Position numbers and translations under genes: made by a program
In this document: positions 1-9,130 of the stretch, in pieces
How the letters are laid out: each line of letters begins with the position of its first letter
Numbering within the stretch: position 1 is the first letter of the stretch
Notes under the pieces: model-generated
What the model saw: only the letters and a program-made list of their open reading frames with translations
Databases searched by the model: none
What the model was told of the DNA's origin: nothing
Source: RPQJ01 sp963696545
GTDB taxonomy: Bacteria > Pseudomonadota > Gammaproteobacteria > Steroidobacterales > Steroidobacteraceae
Assembly: GCA_963696545.1 (NCBI GenBank)
Contig: CAVOKQ010000012.1
Span: forward strand, 310,001 to 374,000
Length of the DNA stretch: 64,000 bases
Direction of reading: 5' to 3'

Positions 1-879
1 TGATCACGGTCAAGGATTTCCAGAAGGCGACTGAATTCCCGCGCGCCTGCAAGGACGAGCGCGGCGCGCTACGCGTCGGCGCCGCGATCGGCACGGCTGC
101 GGACACGCTCGACCGTGCCGCGGCGCTGCGTGAAGCCGGCGTCGACGTGATCGTGGTGGACACGGCCCACGGACACTCGAAGGGCGTGATCGAGACGGTG
201 CGCCGGATCAAGGCGCGCTGGCCGAACCAGCAGGTGATCGCCGGCAACATCGTCACGGCCGAGGCGGCGATGGCGCTCGTCGATGCCGGCGCCGACGCCG
301 TCAAGGTCGGCATCGGGCCGGGCTCGATCTGCACGACGCGGGTCGTGGCGGGCGTCGGCGTGCCGCAGATCTCGGCGGTAGCGAATGTCGCGGCGGCGCT
401 CGCGCCACACGGCGTGCCGCTGATCGCGGACGGCGGCATCCGCTTCTCCGGCGACGTCGCGAAGGCGATCGTCGCGGGCGCCTACTGCGTGATGATCGGC
501 GGCCTGTTCGCAGGCACCGAGGAGTCGCCGGGCGAGGTCGAGCTGTACCAGGGCGCGTCCTACAAGTCGTACCGCGGCATGGGCTCGCTCGGCGCGATGG
601 CGCAGGCGCACGGGTCGCGCGACCGCTACTTCCAGGACGCCACGGCCGAGCTCGAGAAGCTCGTCCCGGAGGGCGTCGAGGGCCGCGTACCGTACAAGGG
701 CAGCGTCGTCGCGATCCTGCACCAGATGTCCGGCGGCCTGCGCGCCGCGATGGGTTACACCGGCAGCGCCAGCATCGAGGAGATGCGAACGCGGCCGAAG
801 TTCGTCCGCATCACGAATGCCGGCATGCGCGAGAGCCACGTCCACGACGTGACGATCACCAAGGAAGCGCCGAACTACC

Positions 880-890
<11 letters not shown>
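1..890 (+). CDS. guaB: IMP dehydrogenase, 5'-truncated by window edge
   Basis: IMP dehydrogenase oxidises IMP to XMP with NAD+, the committed step of GMP synthesis in the cytosol. The reading frame is open from base 3 and begins ITVKDFQKAT, which lies just after the CBS-domain region of the family, so about 40 percent of the N-terminal part is outside the window. The visible part carries the catalytic loop GPGSICTTR with the active-site cysteine, the phosphate-binding ADGGIRFSGD segment and the flap region ending in YKGSV. The gene overlaps the guaA start by 11 bases, so the two are a translationally coupled guaBA operon, the usual arrangement in gammaproteobacteria. Confidence 0.97.
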
Positions 891-2481
<1,591 letters not shown>

Positions 2482-2502
2482 AGCCAGCCGAGCGCCCGCA
2501 AC

Positions 2503-3489
2503 ATGGACGCAACGTGGACAAGTGTTCCGATTGCCCGGATCGAAGACCTGCGCGATGCGGTCTACGGCGCAGGGCTCGAGGCGACGCAGATGTCGACGGA
2601 CTCTCTCTCCGGCAGTCTGGCGTTCGCGCGATGCGATGATGTCCTTTACAGCACCGGCCTGATCAACGGCCAGGTGGCGCTGCGGGGTCCCCTCTCGAGC
2701 GATCAGATCACCGTGGGGGTCGGCCTGCGGATGGGTGGCGGCACGCGTCACTGGCTCGAGGAGACCGCCTCCGGCGCCGTCGGCGTCTTTCATGGGGGCG
2801 ATGAGCACGACGCGTTCTACGCGCCTGGCTCGCTATATGCGACAGCCACTCTTTCGCTCGACCGGCTGGAACAGCTAGCGGCAGGCCACGAGTATGTCCT
2901 TGACCGGCCGGCCCTGGGGGGCACCGGGCTCCACCCGCGGCCGCTGGCAACGGCGACGCTCAAGCGACTTCGTCACGCCTTCGCACTGGTCCACGCTGGC
3001 AGTCGCGACGGGATACGCGACACCAGCATCGGCCAGGCACTGCTCCGCGCGTTGATCGCTCACCTCGGGCGTGCCCCAAGGGTACGCAATCGGGCAGGTC
3101 GCACGGACGTGCACGCCATGGTCGTCCGGCGGGCACGTGCCTACATCCTGGAGCATCTTGCCGAGTCGATAACACCCGACACACTGGCGCAGGCCGCCCT
3201 CACGTCGCGCAGGACTCTGTTTCGCGCCTTTGCAGAAATCCTGGGCGACACGCCGCAAATCCACGTCATGCGCCTGCGGTTGCACCGCATCCGGCACGAC
3301 CTCGCCAGCGACGAGGAGCGGGCCTGCACGGTCGCGCTGATTGCCAATCAATGGGGGATCAGCGAACTCGGCCGCATGGCCCGACGGTATCGCGATCTCT
3401 TCGGCGAGTTCCCAAGCGATACGCTAGTGAAGCAGCGGCTTTGCACTCGACCGGATGCCGGGACGACCCGATTGGCACGCTCTGCATAG
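2503..3489 (+). CDS. AraC-family transcriptional regulator
   Basis: The 328-residue product has a C-terminal AraC-type double helix-turn-helix at about residues 210-315 (segments DTLAQAALTSRRTLFRAF and GISELGRMARRYRDLFGEFP, the second carrying the typical R-x-x-x-x-F-G-x-x-P ending). The N-terminal 200 residues form an all-beta/alpha ligand or oligomerisation region that I do not recognise in detail. The ATG at 2503 lies 22 bases after the guaA stop. It is the first gene of the accessory block and precedes two DUF1254 genes in the same orientation with a 147-base gap, so it may control them (inference). Its inducer cannot be told from sequence. Confidence 0.85.
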   Translation: MDATWTSVPIARIEDLRDAVYGAGLEATQMSTDSLSGSLAFARCDDVLYSTGLINGQVALRGPLSSDQITVGVGLRMGGGTRHWLEETASGAVGVFHGGDEHDAFYAPGSLYATATLSLDRLEQLAAGHEYVLDRPALGGTGLHPRPLATATLKRLRHAFALVHAGSRDGIRDTSIGQALLRALIAHLGRAPRVRNRAGRTDVHAMVVRRARAYILEHLAESITPDTLAQAALTSRRTLFRAFAEILGDTPQIHVMRLRLHRIRHDLASDEERACTVALIANQWGISELGRMARRYRDLFGEFPSDTLVKQRLCTRPDAGTTRLARSA

Positions 3490-3636
3490 CCTGATCACGG
3501 CCGCGTCTCCTACAGTCGGCCGGCAGCGGATTCCTTCGTGTGCGTCGATGCGCGACGGGGCGAATGCGTCCCGGAAGGCGCGTTTATCGTGTCGGGCCTT
3601 TGCGAAGTCAATGCCGCCATTGGAGGGGGGGACAGT

Positions 3637-5028
3637 ATGCGAAGAATGTTCGCTCATCTCGCCGTTTCGACCTCGGCCGTCGTGCTTGCAGTCTCGATGG
3701 CCACACCCTTGCATGCGGAGACGATATCCATGGATGAGACGAAAAAGATCGCGACCGAGGCATACCTGTATGCCTATCCGATGCTCTACAACTACAAGAC
3801 GCTCTTTCAACAGGCAGCGGACCCTTCGTTCCCGGGCTATGTGGGTGGTTTCAACCGCTTCCGTCACTACTCGCGTGGCTTCACGCCGGCCGACAAGGAC
3901 ATCGTCACGCCCAGCAACGACACGCCGTACTCCTGGGCCTGGCTCGACCTGCGGACCGAGCCGATGGTGGTGTCTGTTCCGGCGTCGCCGGACCGTTACT
4001 ACGTCCAGCAGTGGTTCGACCTGTACACGCACAACTTCGCCTATCTCGGGTCACGGGCAACCGGCACCGCAGCGGGTCACTATCTCTTCGTCGGCCCGAA
4101 CTGGAAGGGCGAGACACCGGCCGGCATCACGAAAGTGCTGCGCGCCGAGACCGACATCATCGGCACCCTGACGCGGACAAGCTGGTCGGGCCCGGCGGAT
4201 CGTGACGGCCTGGTTGCGACGCAGCGGCAATATCGCATCCGGCCGCTGAGCGAGTTCACCGGTGGAAAGCCTCCGCAACCCGCGCCGACGTTCCTGTTTC
4301 CGGCGTGGGACGAGGCTCGAGCCAACTCCATAGGCTTCATCGAGTACTTGAACTTCCTGCTGCGGTTTGCCCCCGTGGTCGACAGCGAGAAGGCCATGAT
4401 GGAGCGCTTTGCCCGAATCGGCATTGGCCCTGGGCGAGCCTTTGATCCGGCAACATTCGAACCAGCGACACGCGCCGCGATCGAGGCCGGCATCAAGGAC
4501 GGGGCGGCCCAGCTTCAGGCCGAGCTCGCCAGGACGACCAGTTCGGTCGATCTCTTCGGCACTCGTGCGTTCCTTGGCTCGGATTACGTGATGCGACGGG
4601 CCGTCGGCGCGGCCATCGGTATCTACGGGAACTCGAAAGAGGAGGCCTACTACACGGCCTACAGCGTGGATGTGAACAAGCAGCCGCTCGACGGCGGCAA
4701 GCGCTACGTGCTGCGATTCTCCAAGGACCAGGTGCCGCCGGTGAAGTTCTTCTGGTCAATGACCATGTACAACCTGCCGGATCGGTTGCTCGTCGACAAC
4801 CCGATCCAGCGTTATGCGATCGGCAGCCGCACGGAGGGACTCAAGACCAACGCCGACGGCTCGGTCGACATCTATCTGCAATCGGCATCCCCAGGAGGCG
4901 ACAAGGAGTCCAACTGGCTTCCGACGCCGCCGCAGGGGCCGTTCTTCATGGTGCTCAGGATGTACGGGCCGGAAGGCAAGCTGGCGGCCGGTGAGTGGCA
5001 GGCGCCTCAGCCGACCGCAGCCGACTAA
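3637..5028 (+). CDS. DUF1254/DUF1214 domain secreted protein, first of tandem pair
   Basis: The product of 463 residues begins with a Sec signal peptide (MRRMFAHLAVSTSAVVLAVS, cleavage likely after LHA at about residue 26), so it is exported to the periplasm. A DUF1254 domain follows at roughly residues 40-180 (AYLYAYPMLYNYK, NDTPYSWAWLDLR) and a DUF1214 domain at roughly 345-455 (FFWSMTMYNL, SNWLPTPP). I chose ATG 3637 over the longer frame from 3538 because it begins the signal peptide and has a strong purine-rich ribosome site (GGAGGGGG at 3622-3629). The biochemical function of this domain pair is not established. The next gene is a paralogue with the same domain order. Confidence 0.85.
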   Translation: MRRMFAHLAVSTSAVVLAVSMATPLHAETISMDETKKIATEAYLYAYPMLYNYKTLFQQAADPSFPGYVGGFNRFRHYSRGFTPADKDIVTPSNDTPYSWAWLDLRTEPMVVSVPASPDRYYVQQWFDLYTHNFAYLGSRATGTAAGHYLFVGPNWKGETPAGITKVLRAETDIIGTLTRTSWSGPADRDGLVATQRQYRIRPLSEFTGGKPPQPAPTFLFPAWDEARANSIGFIEYLNFLLRFAPVVDSEKAMMERFARIGIGPGRAFDPATFEPATRAAIEAGIKDGAAQLQAELARTTSSVDLFGTRAFLGSDYVMRRAVGAAIGIYGNSKEEAYYTAYSVDVNKQPLDGGKRYVLRFSKDQVPPVKFFWSMTMYNLPDRLLVDNPIQRYAIGSRTEGLKTNADGSVDIYLQSASPGGDKESNWLPTPPQGPFFMVLRMYGPEGKLAAGEWQAPQPTAAD

Positions 5029-5057
5029 CCCCCGCGACCGTAGATAGGACGACGTCA

Positions 5058-6503
5058 ATGAAATCGCAGATGATCATTCTTGCGGCGCTCGCCGCCAATG
5101 CAGCGGTTGTTCCGGCCGTTCGTGCGGACACGGTCTCGACGCGAATCGGCAACCTCGAATTTCAGGGCAGCTATCCGACCGACGCGACGATCGACAAGCT
5201 CTATGACGAACGGGACTTCCAGCGGGCTGCGCAAGCGTACCTCTGGGCGTTGCCGATCGTCGGCATGGCCGACTGGCAGAAGGCTCATGAGGAGATCTTC
5301 GGCGCCAGGTCGGGCGACGTCGTCATCTACGACGACTTCGTCAGCAAGCGCGGCATCCTGACGGCAAATGCAACGACGCCCTACGTCATCAGCTTCTTCA
5401 ATCTTGCCGAGACGGGCCCGGTCGTCGTGGAGATGCCAGAGGGCTCGGTCGCCGGCTTCGTCAATGACATGTGGCAACGGCCCGTCGTCGACATGGGCCA
5501 GACCGGACCGGACAAGGGCAAGGGCGGAAAGTACCTGCTGGTCGGTCCTGGCCAGAAGGTCGACGACACCGAGGGCTACTACGTCGTCAGTCCGTCGACC
5601 ACGAACGTCTTCTGGGGCTTTCGTGCGCTGGAGCGCGATCCCGCCAAGGTGCAGGCCCTGCTCGATGCCTTGAAGATCTATCCACTGGCCAAGAGGGACA
5701 ATCCCCCCAAAGTCCGGTTCGTCGACGTCAAGGGCAAGTCGTGGTCACAGACGCAGCCGCGGGGCCTGGCCTATTGGCAGAACCTTTCGGACATCATCAA
5801 CCGCGAGCCCGTGCAGGAGCGTGACAGGTTCTTCATGGCCATGCTCAAGCCGCTTGGCATCGAGAAGGGCAAGCCGTTCAAGCCCGACGAACGCCAGAAG
5901 AAGCTGCTGACGCAAGGCGCTGTCGTCGGCGAGGCGATGGCGAAGGCCAACGACTTCGAAAAGCAGTTCCCGGCCGCTCACTACGTCGATGGGCGACAGT
6001 GGGAGTTCGCACTGGCGCTGGACCCAAGCCAGCGCGCCGAGAACTACGATGAACTCGACGAACGTGCGGCCTGGTTCTACGAGGCCACGACGACCTCGGC
6101 GGGCATGGTGACGACCACGCCGGGTGTGGGCCAGATCTATCTCGGCACCTACAAGGACAAGGCAGGCAACTGGCTCGATGGCAGCAAGACGTACCGGCTG
6201 CGGGTCGCGAAGGACGCACCGGTGGCGAATTTCTGGTCGATGACGGTCTACGACACCGACACGCGCGCACTGATCAACAATCGGACGCAACAGGCCGACC
6301 GCTCCTCGCGCATGGATCTCAAGAAGAACCCCGACGGGTCGGTCGACCTCTTTGTGGGTCCGAAGGCTCCCAACGGCATGGAAAGCAACTGGGTGCAATC
6401 CGTGCCGGGCAAGTCATGGTTCTCGTACTTCAGGCTGTATGGCCCGACAGAACCCTTCTTCAATCGCTCTTGGGTGTTGGATGACTTCGAAGAGGTGAAA
6501 TGA
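5058..6503 (+). CDS. DUF1254/DUF1214 domain secreted protein, second of tandem pair
   Basis: The 481-residue product starts with a signal peptide (MKSQMIILAALAANAAVVPA, cleavage near VRA-DTV). The DUF1254 domain runs from about residue 45 (AAQAYLWALPIVGM) and the DUF1214 domain occupies the C-terminus (NFWSMTVYDT, ESNWVQSVPGKSWF). Only about 30 bases separate it from the upstream paralogue. The ATG at 5058 follows an AGGAC ribosome site at 5046-5050; an in-frame ATG at 4995 lies inside the previous gene and would spoil the signal peptide. The two proteins are clearly diverged, so this is an old duplication or a standard pair rather than a recent copy. The function is unknown. Confidence 0.85.
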   Translation: MKSQMIILAALAANAAVVPAVRADTVSTRIGNLEFQGSYPTDATIDKLYDERDFQRAAQAYLWALPIVGMADWQKAHEEIFGARSGDVVIYDDFVSKRGILTANATTPYVISFFNLAETGPVVVEMPEGSVAGFVNDMWQRPVVDMGQTGPDKGKGGKYLLVGPGQKVDDTEGYYVVSPSTTNVFWGFRALERDPAKVQALLDALKIYPLAKRDNPPKVRFVDVKGKSWSQTQPRGLAYWQNLSDIINREPVQERDRFFMAMLKPLGIEKGKPFKPDERQKKLLTQGAVVGEAMAKANDFEKQFPAAHYVDGRQWEFALALDPSQRAENYDELDERAAWFYEATTTSAGMVTTTPGVGQIYLGTYKDKAGNWLDGSKTYRLRVAKDAPVANFWSMTVYDTDTRALINNRTQQADRSSRMDLKKNPDGSVDLFVGPKAPNGMESNWVQSVPGKSWFSYFRLYGPTEPFFNRSWVLDDFEEVK

Positions 6504-7024
6504 CTGGCCCGCCCTTGTTCGGGAATAGCGCTGAACAAGGAAACGGCAGCCCAACGGGTCGGGCGCGGGTCCGCAGGGCGCTCGCCTAAGCTGACGGTAA
6601 AAGAGCGTTCTTAAAAGTGTTGTGCGACAAGCACTTACGGTGTTTGATACGTCTTCAAATCGTGGGCGCTCCAAGGGTCGCTTCGCGCCACGGTGAAGCG
6701 TTCACCAGCGCCCCAGGAGTCGATAGTCCTCGATAGATCTCGAAAGGTGAGGTTTCGCAGAACCGCCCGGAAACCCGCGCCAATGCTGGTGCCTGACAGG
6801 TTGACGGTAAAAACGACGGTAAAATTCTGCAAAGCAGCGGCGAGCGCCTTACGAATCAACAGCTTAGAAGGCTCGTTGATGATTGAGTGGGAGTGATCTT
6901 GAGCCTTTCGCGGTCTATCGCTACCCCACAAATTCCTACTCAGCTCACTGAGAAATAATCAATAACCTTTCGTAACCTATCGCCATCCATCCGCACCAAG
7001 CGAACGACTCTGACGGCAAAAGAG
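6504..7024. other. AT-richer non-coding stretch with att-like module and motif copies
   Basis: No convincing gene lies here. Just after the DUF1254 stop is an 8-bp perfect inverted repeat (CCTTGTTC at 6513-6520, GAACAAGG at 6533-6540) with a 12-nt loop and no T-run. Copies of the motif TGACGGTAAAA occur at 6592 and 6802, with variants at 6814 (CGACGGTAAAA) and 7011 (TGACGGCAAAA). A 21-base segment at 6591-6611 recurs with two changes at 7010-7030, straddling the left end of the IS6 remnant. The 82-nt module 6815-6896 ends in a copy of the guaA terminus. The lower GC content marks it as foreign to its surroundings. Confidence 0.6.
6815..6896 (+). repeat. 82-nt att-like module, copy A (ends in guaA-terminus repeat)
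   Basis: This 82-nt module starts with GACGGTAAAAT and ends with GATTGAGTGGGAGTGA, 14 of 16 bases matching the guaA end at 2466-2481. A second module of exactly the same length lies at 10430-10511. The two agree at the first 21 positions (18 of 21) and the last 14 (13 of 14) but not in the middle. Conserved ends with a free middle fit recombinase contact sites rather than a gene. A short frame through it happens to end in IEWE, mimicking the GuaA C-terminus. Confidence 0.6.
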
Positions 7025-7714
7025 GGTTCTGGTGCATTGGCGGCAGAGCCCTAGAATCCGCGTCCTTTGTGGGGGACGGACCGGATGGCCAAACGTATTG
7101 CGCGCGACCCGATCTACAGCGGCCGTCGCTTTTCCGCCGAGACCATCGAAACGTGCGTGCGCTGGTACATCACATACCGGCTGAGTTACCGCGATCTGGT
7201 CGCGATGATGGCGGAGCAGGGGATCGTCGTGTCCCACTCGACCATCATGCGCTGGGTGCTGCGCTTTGTGCCCGAGTACGAACGGCGTTGGTCGAGGTTT
7301 GCGCGATCGCCGGGGTTGTCCTGGCGCATGGACGAGACGCCTGGCCGCAGAAGATCAACTTCGATGGGAACAGCGCCACGCACCGCGGACTGCGTCTGTT
7401 GGCGATCGAACATCGTCGCTGGCGGGGCGTCGAGGTCCGGGCGCGTCGCTATCCCAACAACGTGGTCGAGCAGGATCATCGCGCCATCAAGCAACGCTGC
7501 GCGCCGATGCTGGGCCTCAAGGGCTTTCGCTCAGCGGCGATCACGCTCGCCGGAATTGATCTCGCCCATCGCATCCGCAAACAGCAGTATTCGTTGCCGA
7601 TGGGCGTGAACGGGCGGGCCAGTTCGCTCAAGGACTCGTGGGCCGCAGCGCTGGCAACGTCCGATGTGTCCGGGTGTTGTCGACGTGATCGGGATGCGCC
7701 AATGCACCAGAACT
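7025..7714 (+). mobile_element. IS6-family insertion sequence, internally deleted
   Basis: The element is bounded by 17-bp perfect terminal inverted repeats: GTTCTGGTGCATTGGCG at 7026-7042 and its complement at 7697-7713. The enclosed frame encodes an IS6-type (IS26-like) transposase. Its span of about 690 bp is short for the family (roughly 790-880 bp), and the missing length matches a deletion inside the transposase. No 8-bp target duplication is visible at the edges, so it may be an old copy or one formed by cointegrate-type movement. Confidence 0.8.
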
Positions 7715-7746
7715 CAGTTGTGCGGTGGCCACCGAACTTCCCGTGA
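7085..7746 (+). pseudogene. IS6-family transposase, internal deletion with frame change
   Basis: The first part, from ATG 7085, reads MAKRIARDPIYSGRRFSAET through the helix-turn-helix (DLVAMMAEQGIVVSHSTIMR) to WRMDET, which carries the first catalytic Asp. Homology then jumps to another frame, WPQKINFDGN, which carries the second Asp, and on to NNVVEQDH with the catalytic Glu. In IS26 about 55 residues lie between DET and the second Asp segment, so roughly 45-50 residues are lost at 7338-7342 together with the frame. All three DDE residues survive on the DNA but not in one frame, so the gene is inactive. The downstream frame stays open through the right inverted repeat to a stop at 7746. Confidence 0.8.
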
Positions 7747-7879
7747 TCTGGCGTCAGGCGGGGTGAGAGGTTTGGGATTCGTCCGGAATAGTCACCGTGA
7801 GTGACTGAAATGGCGGGTTCGTAAACCGATTCGGCCGCGGCATCGGTCACAGTACCGGCCAATAGGACTCCATAAATCA

Positions 7880-7909
7880 ATGACAAACTACTGTTTATAA
7901 GACTAATAT
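7880..7909 (+). promoter_or_regulatory. Candidate sigma-70 promoter for the fic gene
   Basis: ATGACA at 7880-7885 and TAATAT at 7904-7909 are spaced 18 bases apart in an unusually AT-rich patch, 46 bases before the fic start codon. The match is moderate and there is no other support. Confidence 0.35.
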
Positions 7910-7932
7910 TCCGGCCATGGAACCGGCCAAAA

Positions 7933-7946
7933 CCCATGTTCATGGG
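7933..7946. promoter_or_regulatory. Perfect palindrome over the fic ribosome site
   Basis: CCCATGTTCATGGG is a perfect 14-bp palindrome (6-2-6) lying between the candidate promoter and the fic start. Its right arm includes part of the GGGAG ribosome site at 7944-7948. A two-base loop is too small for a good RNA hairpin, so a protein operator is the better guess, for example autoregulation or control by an unlinked repressor (inference). Confidence 0.4.
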
Positions 7947-7954
7947 AGCATGTC

Positions 7955-9130
7955 TTGACCCCCGCCGCCGCCGAGCCGTTCATGCCGGCCGAGGGCGCGG
8001 CCGTGCTCGAGAACCTTGCCTTCGACCTCGCCCGCGAGGCCAGTGAGCTGTCTGCCCAGCTGCACCCTGTTGTGCGGCTGTCGGTCGCCGAGCTCGTCCG
8101 GTCGATGAACTGCTACTACTCGAACCTGATCGAGGGCCACAACACCCATCCTCGCGACATCGATCGCGCCTTGGCCGCGGACTATTCCAGCGACCCGCAT
8201 CGCCGCGACCTGCAGCTCGAAGCCCGGGCGCACATCGAAGTGCAGCGGATGATCGACGAGCGAGTGGAGGACCTGCCGCGTCCGCCCGCTTCGTGTGCCT
8301 TCATCGAGTGGACGCATCGGGGATTCTGCACTCGGCTGCCGGAGAGCCTGCTCGTTGTCGAGAACCCCGACACGAACGAGCGCATTCCGGTCGTCCCGGG
8401 CCAGCTTCGATCGCGCACGGTCGCCGTGGGCCGGCATGTCGCGCCTGCGGCCGAGGATCTTCCGGCTTTCATGCGCAGGTTCGAGGAAGCGTACGACGCG
8501 ACCCGGCTGACGAAGCCGCGTCAGGTGATCGCCGTTGCCGCGGCTCATCATCGGTTTCTGTGGATCCATCCCTTCCTCGATGGCAACGGCCGCGTCGCGC
8601 GCCTGATGTCGCACGCCATGTTGCTGGAGATCGGAATCGGCTCCGCGCTGTGGTCCGTTTCGCGCGGTCTGGCCCGCAGCTCTGGCGAATACAAACGCCT
8701 GCTGATGTCCGCCGATGAGCCGCGCCGAAACGATCTCGATGGGCGCGGCGCCTTGTCACAGGCCGCCTTGATCGACTTCTGCAGATTCTTTCTCGAAATC
8801 TGCCTCGACCAGATTCGCTACATGCGAGAACTGCTCGATCCTTCCGAACTTCAGCGTCGTATGGAGCTGTACGTGCGCGATGAGGAAAGCGCGGAAAGGC
8901 TCCCCAAACGCAGCTACGTGGTGCTGCGCGAGGCGTTGCGCGCGGGCGAGCTGGAGCGCGGCCGCATCCCTCACCTGATCGACACGAGCGAGCGTACGGC
9001 GCGTCGCGTGGTTTCCGCGCTGATCGACAAGCGACTGCTGGTCTCAGGTTCGCACAAAGCGCCATTGCGGCTGGGATTCCCCATCGACGTCGTTGAGCGC
9101 TGGTTCCCGAAGCTGTATCCGGTGACGTGA
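7955..9130 (+). CDS. Fic-domain protein (predicted AMP transferase, class II)
   Basis: The 391-residue product has the full catalytic Fic motif HPFLDGNGR at residues 205-213, including the His, the acidic residue and the Arg needed to transfer AMP from ATP to a target hydroxyl. Upstream, SNLIEG at residues 56-61 fits the S/T-x-x-x-E-G/N inhibitory helix, and its N-terminal location makes it a class II self-inhibited Fic. The C-terminal part (about 300-385) looks like a winged helix (GRIPHLIDTSERTARRVVSA), common in stand-alone Fic proteins. The start is taken as TTG 7955 after GGGAG; an ATG at 7950 runs straight into a stop. It is coupled to the next gene by a TGATG overlap. The target is unknown. 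Confidence 0.88.
   Translation: MTPAAAEPFMPAEGAAVLENLAFDLAREASELSAQLHPVVRLSVAELVRSMNCYYSNLIEGHNTHPRDIDRALAADYSSDPHRRDLQLEARAHIEVQRMIDERVEDLPRPPASCAFIEWTHRGFCTRLPESLLVVENPDTNERIPVVPGQLRSRTVAVGRHVAPAAEDLPAFMRRFEEAYDATRLTKPRQVIAVAAAHHRFLWIHPFLDGNGRVARLMSHAMLLEIGIGSALWSVSRGLARSSGEYKRLLMSADEPRRNDLDGRGALSQAALIDFCRFFLEICLDQIRYMRELLDPSELQRRMELYVRDEESAERLPKRSYVVLREALRAGELERGRIPHLIDTSERTARRVVSALIDKRLLVSGSHKAPLRLGFPIDVVERWFPKLYPVT

Noticed and set aside
6693..6896. Small plus-strand frame ending in IEWE, and its counterpart at 10311-10511 ending in MEWE
   Set aside because: The shared ending comes from the guaA-terminus repeat, the rest is unrelated between the two, and neither has a ribosome site; they are att modules, not genes.
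7017..7722. Target-site duplication flanking the IS6 remnant
   Set aside because: The 8 bases on each side (CAAAAGAG and CAGTTGTG) do not match.
7476..7943. Minus-strand frame of 155 codons with a signal-peptide-like start, between fic and the IS6 remnant
   Set aside because: It runs through the IS6 inverted repeat and antisense to the transposase, and the C-terminal half has no protein-like features.
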